From assembly GCA_026874595.1 (NCBI GenBank), contig JAPPUL010000071.1:1-64000 (forward strand): a stretch of 64,000 nucleotides of DNA, written 5' to 3'. The position numbers and the translations under genes are program-made. The stretch comes from Sipunculus nudus. Its lineage: Eukaryota > Annelida > Sipuncula > Golfingiida > Sipunculidae. Under the pieces are notes generated by a model. It ran no database searches. It was not told the origin of the DNA and saw nothing but the letters and a program-made list of their open reading frames with translations. Of the stretch, positions 9,445-19,400 are shown piece by piece. Every line of letters begins with the position of its first letter. The first letter of the stretch is position 1.

Positions 9445-9933
9445 TTACAAAGCCCTCTTCCCTACATGTATTTTCTCATCCTTCTTATATACTACGTACT
9501 CCTCAAGTGGCCTCGGCGGCGGACCTGCTATGTTCTTACCGTCAGATGAATACACCCCTCCATGACAATTGCAAAAGAATATATCACGATCCTTCTTAAA
9601 TGTAACTATACAGGCTAAGTGTGTGCACACCGCATTGAACGCTTTATACTGCCCTTTATCGCTTCTAACAAGTATTGCCGGTTTGCCTTGAAACTTAAAT
9701 AGCATACTACCGCTCTTTTTCTTATATTTACGATTTTTAAGTATCTCTGCCTCCGTCCCTAGAGCTATTGATGCTGCAAACTTCTCTTCCTTCGGGGGGG
9801 GGGTTAGGTATCTTATTGATGTATAACTTATCCCTCCTCCCCAGCTTAGTATTCCAAGTCCTAATAGCCAATTAAAAAACTTCCTCCTTTTTTTGGCCTT
9901 ACCTATCTCTCCTTCCGCTCCTTGTACACTCAT
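9445..9933 (-). CDS. Rieske [2Fe-2S] protein of the cytochrome bc complex
   Basis: 162 residues. One N-terminal membrane anchor (about residues 18-40, after a KKRRK basic stretch), then the Rieske domain with both cluster-binding loops: CTHLAC (Cys, His) and CNCHGG (Cys, His). The two extra cysteines for the stabilising disulfide are present. The GPPPRPLEEY Pro loop follows. Known role: takes one electron from quinol at the Qo site and passes it to a c-type cytochrome. It is translationally close to the cytochrome b gene. Odd point: the anchor-domain linker is encoded by a run of ten cytosines (plus-strand G run at about 9794-9803, read as Thr-Pro-Pro-Pro), a slippage-prone tract. Confidence 0.92.
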   Translation of the reverse strand: MSVQGAEGEIGKAKKRRKFFNWLLGLGILSWGGGISYTSIRYLTPPPKEEKFAASIALGTEAEILKNRKYKKKSGSMLFKFQGKPAILVRSDKGQYKAFNAVCTHLACIVTFKKDRDIFFCNCHGGVYSSDGKNIAGPPPRPLEEYVVYKKDEKIHVGKRAL

Positions 9934-10171
9934 TTATTTTCTACCTCCAAATCTTTTTTCTCCATTTACATGGTATTTTTATTCACAATTTTATTGTCAT
10001 ATTTAAGCAATGAATTTCTCTTTAATCAAAATATAATTATTTATTTGTCCTTTGAAATTTATCTTAACAAAACCATCTTTCTCACACGTTTTTTTTACAG
10101 ATTTTTTTTAATGTCTTTTTAAACTATATAATATAGTCATACTTTCACAGACATTTACTTGCGGCTTAATC

Positions 10172-10984
10172 TCATTTCCTTACAAAATATCCAACGTATA
10201 CATTGCGGAAATAACCGCTTACCTTATAATATGGATTCTCTCGACTTATCTTTGATTCTATATCTGAAAAGATATTTTCAAGCTTGTTTTCTAAAATACG
10301 TATCAACTTCTCTTCTGGATTTGGCATACTAAGTTTTCCTAAATAAGGCTTTATACTATCTACTATCGCCATTTTATTCTTAGCAAGCTCCCTCGTAAAC
10401 AAACTGGAGGTCCCATCATATACTACGTATAACTGCATCTCATAGCTATATCCACTAATATTTACATTATAGGTCCCTATATCCTCATAAACAAGCGCAT
10501 CATCTCGCTCATTTAACATCAATCTTACAAATGGATAACTTATATCTTTTATCCCGCCTCTTGATAATATCCGATTTATTCGTTCCTTCAAAACAGGTGT
10601 TAGATTATATTGCAGTTTCATGTTATTATTTATTCTATAGTAGTTTTGCTCGCTTAATGTTGTTCTTATTATATCAACTATTTGAGCTTTTTTGACTAAT
10701 ATATCTTTTCGTACCACATCATCTTCATAGGCTAAGTTTATTTTTATTGTGCAGAAGAATGTCCCATAACTTGTGTCTTCATAAGAAGTAAGACTTATAT
10801 CAAAACCATCATACCAAGAATAAGCTTTAACAGCCTTAAGCTCAAGTAGATTTATAACCACAAATATTGCTACTATAAAGAGTAACAATAGCAATATCCC
10901 ACCGTATATTATCGCTTTTATCCGCCCCTGTCTAACCGGTTTTTCCACCTTCTCCGCTTCTATTTCTCGGGCTTCCTCACTCAT
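10172..10984 (-). CDS. Membrane-anchored protein with two FliL-like domains
   Basis: 270 residues: acidic cytoplasmic N-terminus (1-25), one membrane helix (about 26-48), then two successive domains of about 100 residues. Each has the FliL pattern of a strand region (FFCTIKINLAYED; YEMQLYVVYD), a helix with a D-I/S-I block (AQIVDIIRTTLSEQNY; MAIVDSIKPYLGKL) and a final strand (GIKDISYPFV; NVYVGYFV). FliL proteins are inner membrane proteins around the flagellar stator; a tandem form is unusual. The neighbouring upstream gene (11115-11708) is a single-domain relative, so the two may act together. No flagellar structural gene is in the window. The assignment rests on pattern recognition only. 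Confidence 0.5.
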   Translation of the reverse strand: MSEEAREIEAEKVEKPVRQGRIKAIIYGGILLLLLFIVAIFVVINLLELKAVKAYSWYDGFDISLTSYEDTSYGTFFCTIKINLAYEDDVVRKDILVKKAQIVDIIRTTLSEQNYYRINNNMKLQYNLTPVLKERINRILSRGGIKDISYPFVRLMLNERDDALVYEDIGTYNVNISGYSYEMQLYVVYDGTSSLFTRELAKNKMAIVDSIKPYLGKLSMPNPEEKLIRILENKLENIFSDIESKISRENPYYKVSGYFRNVYVGYFVRK

Positions 10985-11114
10985 TACATTCCTACCTTAA
11001 GTCTCTTTAAATATTAATAAACCAAACATAATTAACTTTTATTTAAACCGCTTTATAAAACTATAAACTTAACCTACCCTATCCTATCTAACTCTATCAT
11101 ATCTATTTCTATTC

Positions 11115-11708
11115 CTATTGTGGCAACTTCCCTATAAAAAACCTTCCAAAGTATATATCTTCTATCTTCCCTTGTGTTAAAAGTCCGTTTATTCCATTTA
11201 TAAGCTCTGCTTTTAAGTTCTCCTGACGCCTTTTTGCTGTACTCATATCTGCATAACTTTTTGTTGATAAAATGTAGTGTATCTTATCCCATAGCTCTAT
11301 CTCACGTTTTATAAGCTCCTCTTCAAGTTCCGCATCTCCTTCCTCGTATCCTAAATATAAACTCACCAACAACAACACTCGGCGATCTTCAAGCTTTATT
11401 CTAAATTCTCGATCTTCGCCTTGTCTTTGTCCCGCAAATCGATATATCGTAAGGGGTTTGCCTTTTACACTCTTTGGAAACTCATATAAATCATCTACTT
11501 TCTTTACCTCTAACTTTGATAGCTCTGATTGCGTTATTCCCCTAGATATTATATAAGCCACAAATAAACATAAAAGCAAAAACAATATCTTCAATGCGTT
11601 TTTACCGTAATATTTAAGCTCTGTATACTTATCTTGCCCCTCCCCCTCTAAACCTTCCTCTTTTAAAGCTTTTTGCCCTTCCTGTTGTTCTTCTTGTCCC
11701 GTTGCCAT
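11115..11708 (-). CDS. FliL-like single-pass membrane protein
   Basis: 197 residues: a charged N-terminus rich in E, Q and G (1-35), one membrane helix (about 39-57, LKILFLLLCLFVAYII), and a C-terminal domain with the FliL-like order. That order is strands (RRVLLLVSLYLGYEEGD), helix (ELIKREIELWDKIHYILSTKSYADM), helix (RRQENLKAELINGINGLL) and final strand (KIEDIYFGRFFIGKLP). Same strand and 130 bp upstream of the tandem FliL-like gene. Divergent from the Fur-family gene, with which it shares a 193-bp regulatory region. Role probably flagellar-motor related if the family call is right; otherwise unknown. Confidence 0.5.
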   Translation of the reverse strand: MATGQEEQQEGQKALKEEGLEGEGQDKYTELKYYGKNALKILFLLLCLFVAYIISRGITQSELSKLEVKKVDDLYEFPKSVKGKPLTIYRFAGQRQGEDREFRIKLEDRRVLLLVSLYLGYEEGDAELEEELIKREIELWDKIHYILSTKSYADMSTAKRRQENLKAELINGINGLLTQGKIEDIYFGRFFIGKLPQ

Positions 11709-11829
11709 CCTCTATTTATCCATCTTTTTTTAAAACTAGTGCACTATGCTTTCTTTTGCATACGCTTGTCAGTTTTTCGGTATTTATTACAAAAACTTAT
11801 AAAAAACATACTCTATATCTCTAATATTC

Positions 11830-11852
11830 ATACTTTTTTCATTCAAAAGTAT
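11830..11852. promoter_or_regulatory. Inverted repeat in the FliL-like/Fur divergent region, possible operator
   Basis: atactttt (11830-11837) and aaaagtat (11845-11852), perfect 8-bp arms with a 7-nt spacer, 50 bp upstream of the Fur-family start. The size and symmetry suit a dimeric regulator, but it is not a recognisable canonical Fur box. Autoregulation is an inference. Confidence 0.3.
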
Positions 11853-11901
11853 TTATTATTATATAATTACTTTTTTATGGTTTTAGCCTCTTTTTACTCT
11901 T

Positions 11902-12366
11902 ATGAACTCTGATATCGACAAAGCAATCGCCACCTTTCGCTATTTTGCCAAGAATAATAAACTTAATAACACCAAAGAACGTGATAATATTATTGAAGCC
12001 ATTTGTAGCATTCATTCTCACTTTGATGTTAAGGACCTTGTTAAACTACTTAAAGAACGTAATGTTAATGTTGCAAAATCTACTATATATCGCACCATTA
12101 ACCTTTTTGTCAAAATTAACATGCTTAAAAGATTGAAAATAGATGATTCATACCGATATGAACATGCTCTTGATTATGCTCATCATGACCATCTGATTTG
12201 CATTTCTTGTAACAAGATTATTGAGTTTGTCGACAATGTTATTGAGGATAGGCAATCTATGATCTGTAAAAAATATAACTTCATAGAAACCGATCACTCT
12301 TTACAGATATTTGGCTTTTGTAGTGAATGCGCAAAGAATAAAGAAAATATGCCTTTAAAAAGCTAA
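11902..12366 (+). CDS. Fur-family metal/peroxide-responsive repressor
   Basis: 154 residues, normal Fur/PerR size. An N-terminal winged helix with the recognition helix around VAKSTIYRTINLF, then the metal-binding dimerisation half. That half has HHDHLICISC (His-rich regulatory site plus first CxxC pair, C..C..K.IEF) and FGFCSEC (second CxxC), which together form the structural zinc site. I cannot separate Fur, PerR and Zur from the sequence alone. It is divergent from the FliL-like genes and the respiratory genes beyond them, so it may control them; no classical Fur box was found. Confidence 0.88.
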   Translation: MNSDIDKAIATFRYFAKNNKLNNTKERDNIIEAICSIHSHFDVKDLVKLLKERNVNVAKSTIYRTINLFVKINMLKRLKIDDSYRYEHALDYAHHDHLICISCNKIIEFVDNVIEDRQSMICKKYNFIETDHSLQIFGFCSECAKNKENMPLKS

Positions 12367-12389
12367 TTATACATTACATCCAGAATGTT

Positions 12390-12944
12390 TTGGGGAAGTT
12401 TATTTTGGATTGCCTTGAAGAGAAGACCTTAGAGTCAAAGCTACTTTATAAGGGTAGTTTAACAACTCTTAGAAAAGACAAAGTTTTATTGCCTAATAAA
12501 AATACATCTTATAGAGAATACATTACCCATCCAGGAGCAGTTGTTATTCTCCCTATTCTTAAAAACCAAAATATTATACTTATAAGGCAATATCGCTATG
12601 CATTAAGAAAAGTTTTTATCGAGGTTCCAGCCGGTAAAATAGAACCAGAAGAAAAGATATTAAGTGCAGCAAATCGAGAGCTTGCCGAGGAGAGTGGATA
12701 TATATCTAGAGACATAAAACATATAAGCACTTTTTATCCATGCGTTGGATATAGTACTGAGGTTATGCACTTTTTTGTTGCTAAGAACTTATCTAAAAGC
12801 ACACAAGCTGGTGATATAGATGAATTTGTAAAGCCGTTTGAAATTAAGTTCCAGGATGCACTAGATTTGGTTCACAATGGAACAATTAACGATATGAAAA
12901 CTATGCTGTCCTTAACTCTTGTAAAGTCGCTTGGGATCGTGTAA
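12390..12944 (+). CDS. NUDIX hydrolase, ADP-ribose pyrophosphatase type
   Basis: 184 residues. Nudix box from about residue 87: G-K-I-E-P-E-E, then AANRELAEESGY, giving the GX5EX7REUXEEXGU pattern with all catalytic glutamates. The upstream strand PGAVVILPIL and the phrase RQYRYALRKVFIEVPAGKI are typical of the ADP-ribose pyrophosphatase (NudF-like) branch. Known reaction: ADP-ribose to AMP and ribose 5-phosphate. The start is a TTG at 12390, because the close upstream ATG (12385) is out of frame. 24 bp downstream of the Fur-family gene. Confidence 0.85.
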   Translation: MGKFILDCLEEKTLESKLLYKGSLTTLRKDKVLLPNKNTSYREYITHPGAVVILPILKNQNIILIRQYRYALRKVFIEVPAGKIEPEEKILSAANRELAEESGYISRDIKHISTFYPCVGYSTEVMHFFVAKNLSKSTQAGDIDEFVKPFEIKFQDALDLVHNGTINDMKTMLSLTLVKSLGIV

Positions 12945-12971
12945 TAGAGTAAAATAGATAACTTAGTTCTT

Positions 12972-12995
12972 AAATGAATTAACAAATGAATTAAC
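12972..12995 (+). repeat. 12-bp tandem duplication upstream of the SDR gene
   Basis: aaatgaattaac at 12972-12983 and 12984-12995, followed by a partial copy whose ATG (13005) is the start codon of the short-chain dehydrogenase. The decoy ATGs in the two complete copies meet in-frame stops soon after. Confidence 0.85.
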
Positions 12996-13004
12996 AATTA
13001 ACAA

Positions 13005-13727
13005 ATGAGATTAAAAGATAAAAAAGCTCTTATAACTGGGGGTGGTAGAGGGATTGGGAGAAGTATTGCAATGGCTTATGCTAAGGAAGGAGCTTATGTT
13101 TATATTGTTTCTAGAAACGAAGAAGAGCTTTGCCAAACAAAAGATATTATAAATGCAAATAGCTCCTCAAGATGTCAATATTTTGTTTGTGACATTGCAG
13201 ATAAGACTCAGGTAAAAAATCTTTATAAAGACATAGCTTTTAATTCTAGCAGTTTAGATATACTAGTTAATAATGCAGGATACTTAGGCCAGATATCAAA
13301 AATAAAAGATTACGATGAGGCGATATGGGATGAGGTCATAAATATAAATATAAATGGAATGTTTTATGTGACTAAGACGTTTTTGCCTTTAATGCTTAAA
13401 AGCGCTGCGGGGTCTATAATAAATATAAGTTCTACTGTAGGGAGGCGGGGACATGGCATGTGGGGAGCTTATAGTGTATCTAAATTTGGAGTTGAAGGAT
13501 TTAGTGAAGTTCTTGCTCAAGAACTTGCTAATCATAAAATCAAAGTGAACACAGTAAACCCGGGAGCAACGAGAACGAAGATGCGAGCATGTGCCTATCC
13601 TAATGAAGATCCAATGACATTAAGTCATCCAGATTCTATTATGGATGTGTTTATATATCTTGCAGATAGTAAAAGTGATTTTGTAAGTGGACAACGCTTT
13701 GATACTATGGCGTTTAAAAAAAGCTAA
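13005..13727 (+). CDS. Short-chain dehydrogenase/reductase (SDR), NAD(P)-dependent
   Basis: 240 residues, classical SDR. Cofactor motif GGGRGIG (the TGxxxGxG motif, preceded by ALIT), NNAG, catalytic Ser in NISSTVG, and the YSVSK active-site Tyr/Lys. The C-terminal ending (SGQRFDTMAF) is short. The NUDIX gene upstream and the diguanylate cyclase downstream give no substrate hint. FabG-type 3-oxoacyl reductase is possible, but many SDRs look alike, so I give no symbol. Start ATG 13005 follows a duplicated 12-bp unit. Confidence 0.88.
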   Translation: MRLKDKKALITGGGRGIGRSIAMAYAKEGAYVYIVSRNEEELCQTKDIINANSSSRCQYFVCDIADKTQVKNLYKDIAFNSSSLDILVNNAGYLGQISKIKDYDEAIWDEVINININGMFYVTKTFLPLMLKSAAGSIINISSTVGRRGHGMWGAYSVSKFGVEGFSEVLAQELANHKIKVNTVNPGATRTKMRACAYPNEDPMTLSHPDSIMDVFIYLADSKSDFVSGQRFDTMAFKKS

Positions 13728-13934
13728 ACGCAATAAGATAAAAATATAGATAATAGTAAAAATATAAAGAATTACAAAAAAATATGGATTATTGCTAAGA
13801 TGACGCTTTAAAGCATGTTAATATAATATAATTCCTGAAAATAGAATTTCTTAAAAAGGGTGCATATACTTAGGATAATATTAAAGTAAGGTATTTAAGC
13901 AACTTGGGTTTATTACAAGGGGGCACATTACAAG

Positions 13935-15221
13935 ATGAAAAGCATTTCCTACGAAAATAAAATAGATTCCTTATCAAGCATATCTATATTATGGATAGGA
14001 GATAAAGGGCTAAAGACACAAAGTAAAATACAGTCTTTTTTTGATAAAAAGATATCTAGAACAAGTATATTAGGGCTTTCAAGCTATCTAAGCTCTTTGC
14101 AAAATAAAACTATTTTTGATATAGTGGTTATAGAAGATGGAAGTTACGAGGAATTATATAGCACAGCTGATATTCTCTTAGAAAGAGATTTAAAAATACC
14201 TATAATCTATATAGAGGATAAAGAAAGTATTCGATATGAGGAGACTAATGTCAATATACATTATGTAAAACGCAGGGAAAATGTAACTACACTATTATGG
14301 ACAATATGTATAATAAAGCTTGGTATAAGTCCAGAATATGTTGATAACAAACAAGTTATTGAAGATATCCTTGATATAAATCCCACTTTCTTAATGCTTT
14401 TAAACGAGAATTTAAAAATAGAGTATTTAAACAAAAAAGCATTATTCTATCTTAACTTAAGAACTATAGATGACTTTTATACCAAAGCTACAGGTCTTTG
14501 CAACTTTATTACAAAGCTTAATAACAAAAAGCAAAACTTAATAGATGATAAATTATGGCTTGAGGTTATACTAAATCAGAAAGAAAAAGTTCATACCCTA
14601 AGCCTAAAGGCATATAAAGACAATACTGAACGGCTTTTCGTAGTTAGCCATACATATATAAAATCTTCAAAACAACACATAATTTCCCTAACTGAAGTAA
14701 CTGAGATATTACAAGCAAAAGATGAGATAATAAACGATCTTGAGCTTGATAGTTTAACTAAGCTTTACGGTCGTAGCAAATTCATAAAGTTATGCATTAA
14801 GACTATTGCTGCCCGTAGTATAGAAGGGAAAGGCTATGCAATATCAGTAATATTTTTTGATATAGACAATTTTAAGACAATAAATGACACATACGGACAC
14901 ATTACGGGAGATGAGCTATTGTCTGCACTTGGCAAGATAATAACAGAATCTATAAGAGGTGAGGATATCGCATCCAGATGGGGTGGTGATGAATTTATAA
15001 TATTGACAAGTAGCTCAAAAGAGGCTGCAAATATACAAGCAGAACGTCTTAGACAACGGATAGAAAAATCGCCTTTGACAGCTCATAACTTAAACATAAC
15101 ATGTAGTTTTGGAATTACTGCTTTGCAAGCGGGTGAAGATTATAATGACGCAATATCCCGAGCTGATAAGGCTATGTACAAGTCCAAACGCTCTGGGAAA
15201 AACACTGTAAACTTAATTTAA
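13935..15221 (+). CDS. Diguanylate cyclase with receiver-like and PAS-like N-terminal domains
   Basis: 428 residues. Residues 1-125 resemble a degenerate receiver fold (strands ILWIGDKG, IVVIED, IPIIYIED). About 140-260 resembles a PAS sensor (INPTFLMLLNENLKIEYLNKKAL). About 262-428 is a GGDEF domain (DSLTKLYGR ... RWGGDEF). The active-site GGDEF is intact, and the inhibitory I-site RxxD is present five residues upstream (RGED), so product feedback by c-di-GMP is expected. Known reaction: two GTP to c-di-GMP. A ribosome-binding sequence (caaggggg) precedes the start. No membrane segment, so it is a cytoplasmic sensor of unknown signal. Confidence 0.85.
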   Translation: MKSISYENKIDSLSSISILWIGDKGLKTQSKIQSFFDKKISRTSILGLSSYLSSLQNKTIFDIVVIEDGSYEELYSTADILLERDLKIPIIYIEDKESIRYEETNVNIHYVKRRENVTTLLWTICIIKLGISPEYVDNKQVIEDILDINPTFLMLLNENLKIEYLNKKALFYLNLRTIDDFYTKATGLCNFITKLNNKKQNLIDDKLWLEVILNQKEKVHTLSLKAYKDNTERLFVVSHTYIKSSKQHIISLTEVTEILQAKDEIINDLELDSLTKLYGRSKFIKLCIKTIAARSIEGKGYAISVIFFDIDNFKTINDTYGHITGDELLSALGKIITESIRGEDIASRWGGDEFIILTSSSKEAANIQAERLRQRIEKSPLTAHNLNITCSFGITALQAGEDYNDAISRADKAMYKSKRSGKNTVNLI

Positions 15222-15273
15222 AAAAATATAAGTTAAAGTGTAATTACTCCTACTCCTCTTTCGCTTCCTCCCC

Positions 15274-16227
15274 CTATTCCTTCGAAAGAAATTGTGTAAG
15301 CATATAAACTAATTTGCTTTTAGATATATTAGAATTACCCTCGTGTCTAAGACAGGGCGTTGGGTCTTTAATAGACGTACAAGTCCAAGAATCATTTTGT
15401 TCCAAATCATTAAATGCATTTACCATAGGTTCAAGAGCAAGACGTTTTGATACTCTACGAGAAACAATTTCAAACCAACTATCCACAGTATACATGAAAT
15501 TATATTTATTAACATTTTCTTTTTTATTGGAAATAATGGTTAGTATACGTAAAGCCGGATAGGAAAAGGTGTTAATTGTAATCTCATGCAGCTTGGTGCT
15601 AGATTCTATAACCGCTAAATCTATATCTTTATAAAATGTAATATCTGCGTTTTTATTAATAAGCTCCTCAACAATTTGCTTCTCCTCCTTATGCCAAAGA
15701 TATCTAAATTGCTTATCAAGTTGCTCATAAGAAAGAAAAGTAGGGAATAGTTTTAAAAGTTCATCATACATAATCTGTCGTTTTTGCACTTCATTTGTAA
15801 AATTAGTAAGGGTTTTTGCAATTTGTGTGTCACTTTTAAAAGCACAGACACTAAGATCTATTTTAAGCGGATGCAAGCCTCGAAAACGTCTAAAATCACC
15901 TGTTATGGCACTATCTATAAGCAAGGTTTTATGTTTTAAAGCAAGTTCAGGATACAAAATGACGCATAAAGACAAAAAGCCATCAGTATCATAATGATTA
16001 ATTGTAAGAATATCTTCTTTATGCCTTTCTTTATGAGCTTCTTTATGAGCTTTGCTTGCAAGCTGCTTTATGTAGTTAAAACAAATTTGTGTTGAGGTAT
16101 CAGCCTTAAGGTTTTCGGGAGTTCTATTTCCCGGCCAATGGCTTAGATTTGTACCTAAAGGAGCAATGCCATCGACACTAAGTGTAGGTATATCACTTAA
16201 CTTTTTATCATAAAATTTAAATATCAT
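15274..16227 (-). CDS. Unknown protein with a DHH-like HYDTDGFLS motif
   Basis: 317 residues, no signal peptide or membrane helix. Near residue 79 it has NHYDTDGFLSL after a hydrophobic strand (DILTI), resembling motif I of DHH/DHHA phosphoesterases (HxDxDGxxS). Another strand TLLIDSAITGDF could be a second metal-site region. The last part has a conserved-looking PTPCLRHEGNS stretch. Just before the motif, three 12-bp tandem units encode KAHKEAHKERHKED, apparently a recent insertion. It is transcribed away from the multi-PAS gene and towards the diguanylate cyclase. A phosphohydrolase role, possibly on a nucleotide, is an inference. Confidence 0.5.
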   Translation of the reverse strand: MIFKFYDKKLSDIPTLSVDGIAPLGTNLSHWPGNRTPENLKADTSTQICFNYIKQLASKAHKEAHKERHKEDILTINHYDTDGFLSLCVILYPELALKHKTLLIDSAITGDFRRFRGLHPLKIDLSVCAFKSDTQIAKTLTNFTNEVQKRQIMYDELLKLFPTFLSYEQLDKQFRYLWHKEEKQIVEELINKNADITFYKDIDLAVIESSTKLHEITINTFSYPALRILTIISNKKENVNKYNFMYTVDSWFEIVSRRVSKRLALEPMVNAFNDLEQNDSWTCTSIKDPTPCLRHEGNSNISKSKLVYMLTQFLSKE

Positions 16228-16414
16228 AAATAAAATTTAGCCTAAAACAAAAAACAAATAAAGCATTAAATACATCTAATTAAAAAAGGTCCATATTAAT
16301 CTGTTAAAGGTGTTTTAAAGTGTGTTTGTGAGAATAAGATAACACCATATAAAGTCAAAATGGACAAAGTCCAAATATGAACTAAAGTCAAAATATGAAA
16401 GTAATCGTAACAAA

Positions 16415-19400
16415 ATGAATGAACATATAGTTAATGAACATATAGTTATAATAACAGAGAATAAAGATGCCCATATAAAAAGGCTTGAGAAAATACTAAA
16501 CGAAGCCCGCTATAATATATCTTATTACAAATCAAAAGAGCTTGACAATAAAAAGCTTATAAACGTTTTCAAACGGCCTCCCAATCTATTTATAATAGAG
16601 GATGAGCTACGTGAACATTTTGTAAACATGCTTAAAAAAGTCAGTATAGAAGAGTCAGAACTGGTATTTTTATATCTAAAACTTACAAAATCTAAAAACA
16701 TCTCAAAACAGAGTAAGGAATTAGATATTAAAGGGAAAGTGAAAGATGGTGTTTATAAAGCTGGTGTTTATGGCGTTTATGATAAAGACGATTTCGTATT
16801 ACATGGCATAAAAAAAGCAGATGTACTTTTCAAAACGAAGTTGTCGCTTAAAGTTAAATTGTTAAAAGATGAGTTATTGCACAAGGATGAGAACTTAACA
16901 AGAGATCTTGCCTATCAAATGGTTGAAAACAAGGATTTACAAGTCTATCAAAAGCATTTAGAAGAGACAATAAGCCAGCTTACGATTCATCTTACAAAAG
17001 CGCATAACGAGTTACAATTTGAAGAGAAGATAATAAACCAAATACACGAAGCCCTAATATTCATAGATTTGGAGGGGCGGATATCAAGCTGGAGCGTGGG
17101 AGCAAAGCGATTATTTGGTTATAAAGAAGAGGAAGTGCTTAATAAGGATGTGTCGCTATTGTTTTATGAAGAGAGTGAAGAGGGCGTACACAATAAAATT
17201 CTAAGTCCTCTTTTGGCACGAGATAGTTATAAATTAGAAACTCTTTTAAAAAGCAAGTCAGGGCGTATATTAAATGTTCATTTATCAATATCCGGAGTAA
17301 AGGAAGATGGTCTTTTAAAAAGCATAGTAATCTATTTTCTTGACATAACGCAAACAAAAAAGCTTGAAGAGAGTCTAAAACGAACGGAATTAAGTCTAAG
17401 TTTACTATCACGTCTTTCTGAAGATGGAATAATATCAACAGACGGAGCAGGAAAGATATTATTTTGGAACTACAAAGCTCAAAGTATTTTTGGATATGAG
17501 AAAAATGAAATACTAAACAAATCAATTAAAAAGCTCTTAGTAGATGAGGAATCACATCCATACAAACACAGGCTAAGCAATATACTAAGTTCAAACGAGA
17601 GTTACATAATAGGTCAAAACATAAAAACGAACGGAAGGGGTAAGGATGGAAAAATAATAAAGCTTTCCCTTTCCTTTTGTTGTTATAAAATTGGAGAGAA
17701 AAAGTTCTTCACAGCCATAGTAAAAAGGCTAAGAGGCGGACATGGCAAGGGTTTAAAAGAAGAGTTTAAAGAACAGACAAAAAAAGAGAGACTTAGAAAA
17801 GCGATGCTCTCAAAGCTTGAAGAAGAAAGCAGTATAGAAAATCCCTTTAAAATAAGTGAGGTGCAATTTGCAGAGAATGACAAACTGATAAGGAAAAATA
17901 CGAAACTGCTAAACTATTTAAATACGCTTGGAATGTTTGTGGTTATCCGTTATGGAGGGGTTACAAAAGACATTAAAAAGTCATCAAACTCTTCGTCTTC
18001 AAATTCAAAGGATGGAAAAATAATCTTTATAAACAAATGTAGTCTTGATTTTCTTGGCTACACTAAAAGTGAGCTTAAAAACATAAAAGAATTAAATCCC
18101 TTATTTATGAATGTGGTGGATAATATATATAGGCAAAAGAGTTTTTCTAAGCTCACAAAGATAAAGCTAAAGAATAAGCAAGGGGAAGAGGAGAACCTTT
18201 ATGCAAGATTCACTCCATTATATAACGAAAAGCATCAGATACAAGAGTTACTTATATATCTAGACACAAAAGTAGTTGAAACAGATTATTATAAAGAGCA
18301 CTATAAAAATGTGAAAGATGTGTTATTTGATAAGACCGAGTTCTCACTTAGCCTACAACAATCTCACTCAAATCCATTATTTGCAGTAAACCCAGAAAAG
18401 ACTGTAGAGGTTGAAAGTTTAAATAAAGCAGGAGTAAAGTTTATAAATGCGTATCCAAACCTAATAGAAGGGAAAAGACTTATAATAGAGAAAGTGAAAA
18501 AGGCTAAAAAGAGTCTTAAAATAAAGCAAAGCATATATAACAACATACATAAGAAAATAGATTTTGAGATGTTCTTTAATCCTGTACTAAAGACTACAGG
18601 TGCCATTGGACAAATATTAATACTAATAAAAAAGATATTACCAAACGGACAAAACGCTACGAATAACGCTACAAATAATAAAGAGCGTTCTTTAAAATCA
18701 TCTATAAAGCCAAAAGAAGCTAGTTTACAAGAAACTAATCTAGTAGCAGAAAAGTACAAACAGATACTAGCTAATATCCCCTCCAAGATATTTATAACAG
18801 ACCTCGGCGGAACAATAATAGAAAGTAATACAACTTGCCTTAGTACCGAGGACAAGAGGTTAAATTGCAAAACTGTTATCGGGAAGAGTATATTTTCGCT
18901 TACAAACTCTAAAAAAATAAATCATGCTATAAAGGAACTTTTAACAGAACATAAAGACTTTGTAATAGATGAGGCTTTACTTGATGATTTACCTTTCCTT
19001 CAAGGCAAATCATATATAAATATATGTGCAACTGTATTATACGATACTACATATAAAAGTCCGTTTGGGGCAATGTTGGCCTATGAAGATGTTACTCATA
19101 CAAAGATAATTGAAAGGCTTACTAATAACAGTCGTGAGAAATATAGAAATATTGTCAACAAATTGCCATATATGGTACTTACTACGAATATGAATGAAGA
19201 AATATTATTTACAAATCAGGCTATTACTAAAATACTTGGCTTTAACCATGCTGAGCTTATCGGAAGAAAGTTTTCTAAATTATTTAATACAACCAACAAT
19301 GTTTTACTTAACTCGCTTAATATAAGCTCCATTAACATTATTAGCATTAAAACTAAAACCGGTAAAAAGATAGACTTAAAGCTTTCTTGTAGTGAGTATA

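Noticed and set aside
9922-10122. 66-codon plus-strand open frame in the Rieske/FliL-like spacer
   Set aside because: Low-complexity Phe/Leu-rich reading of A/T-rich DNA, no ribosome site, no family resemblance.
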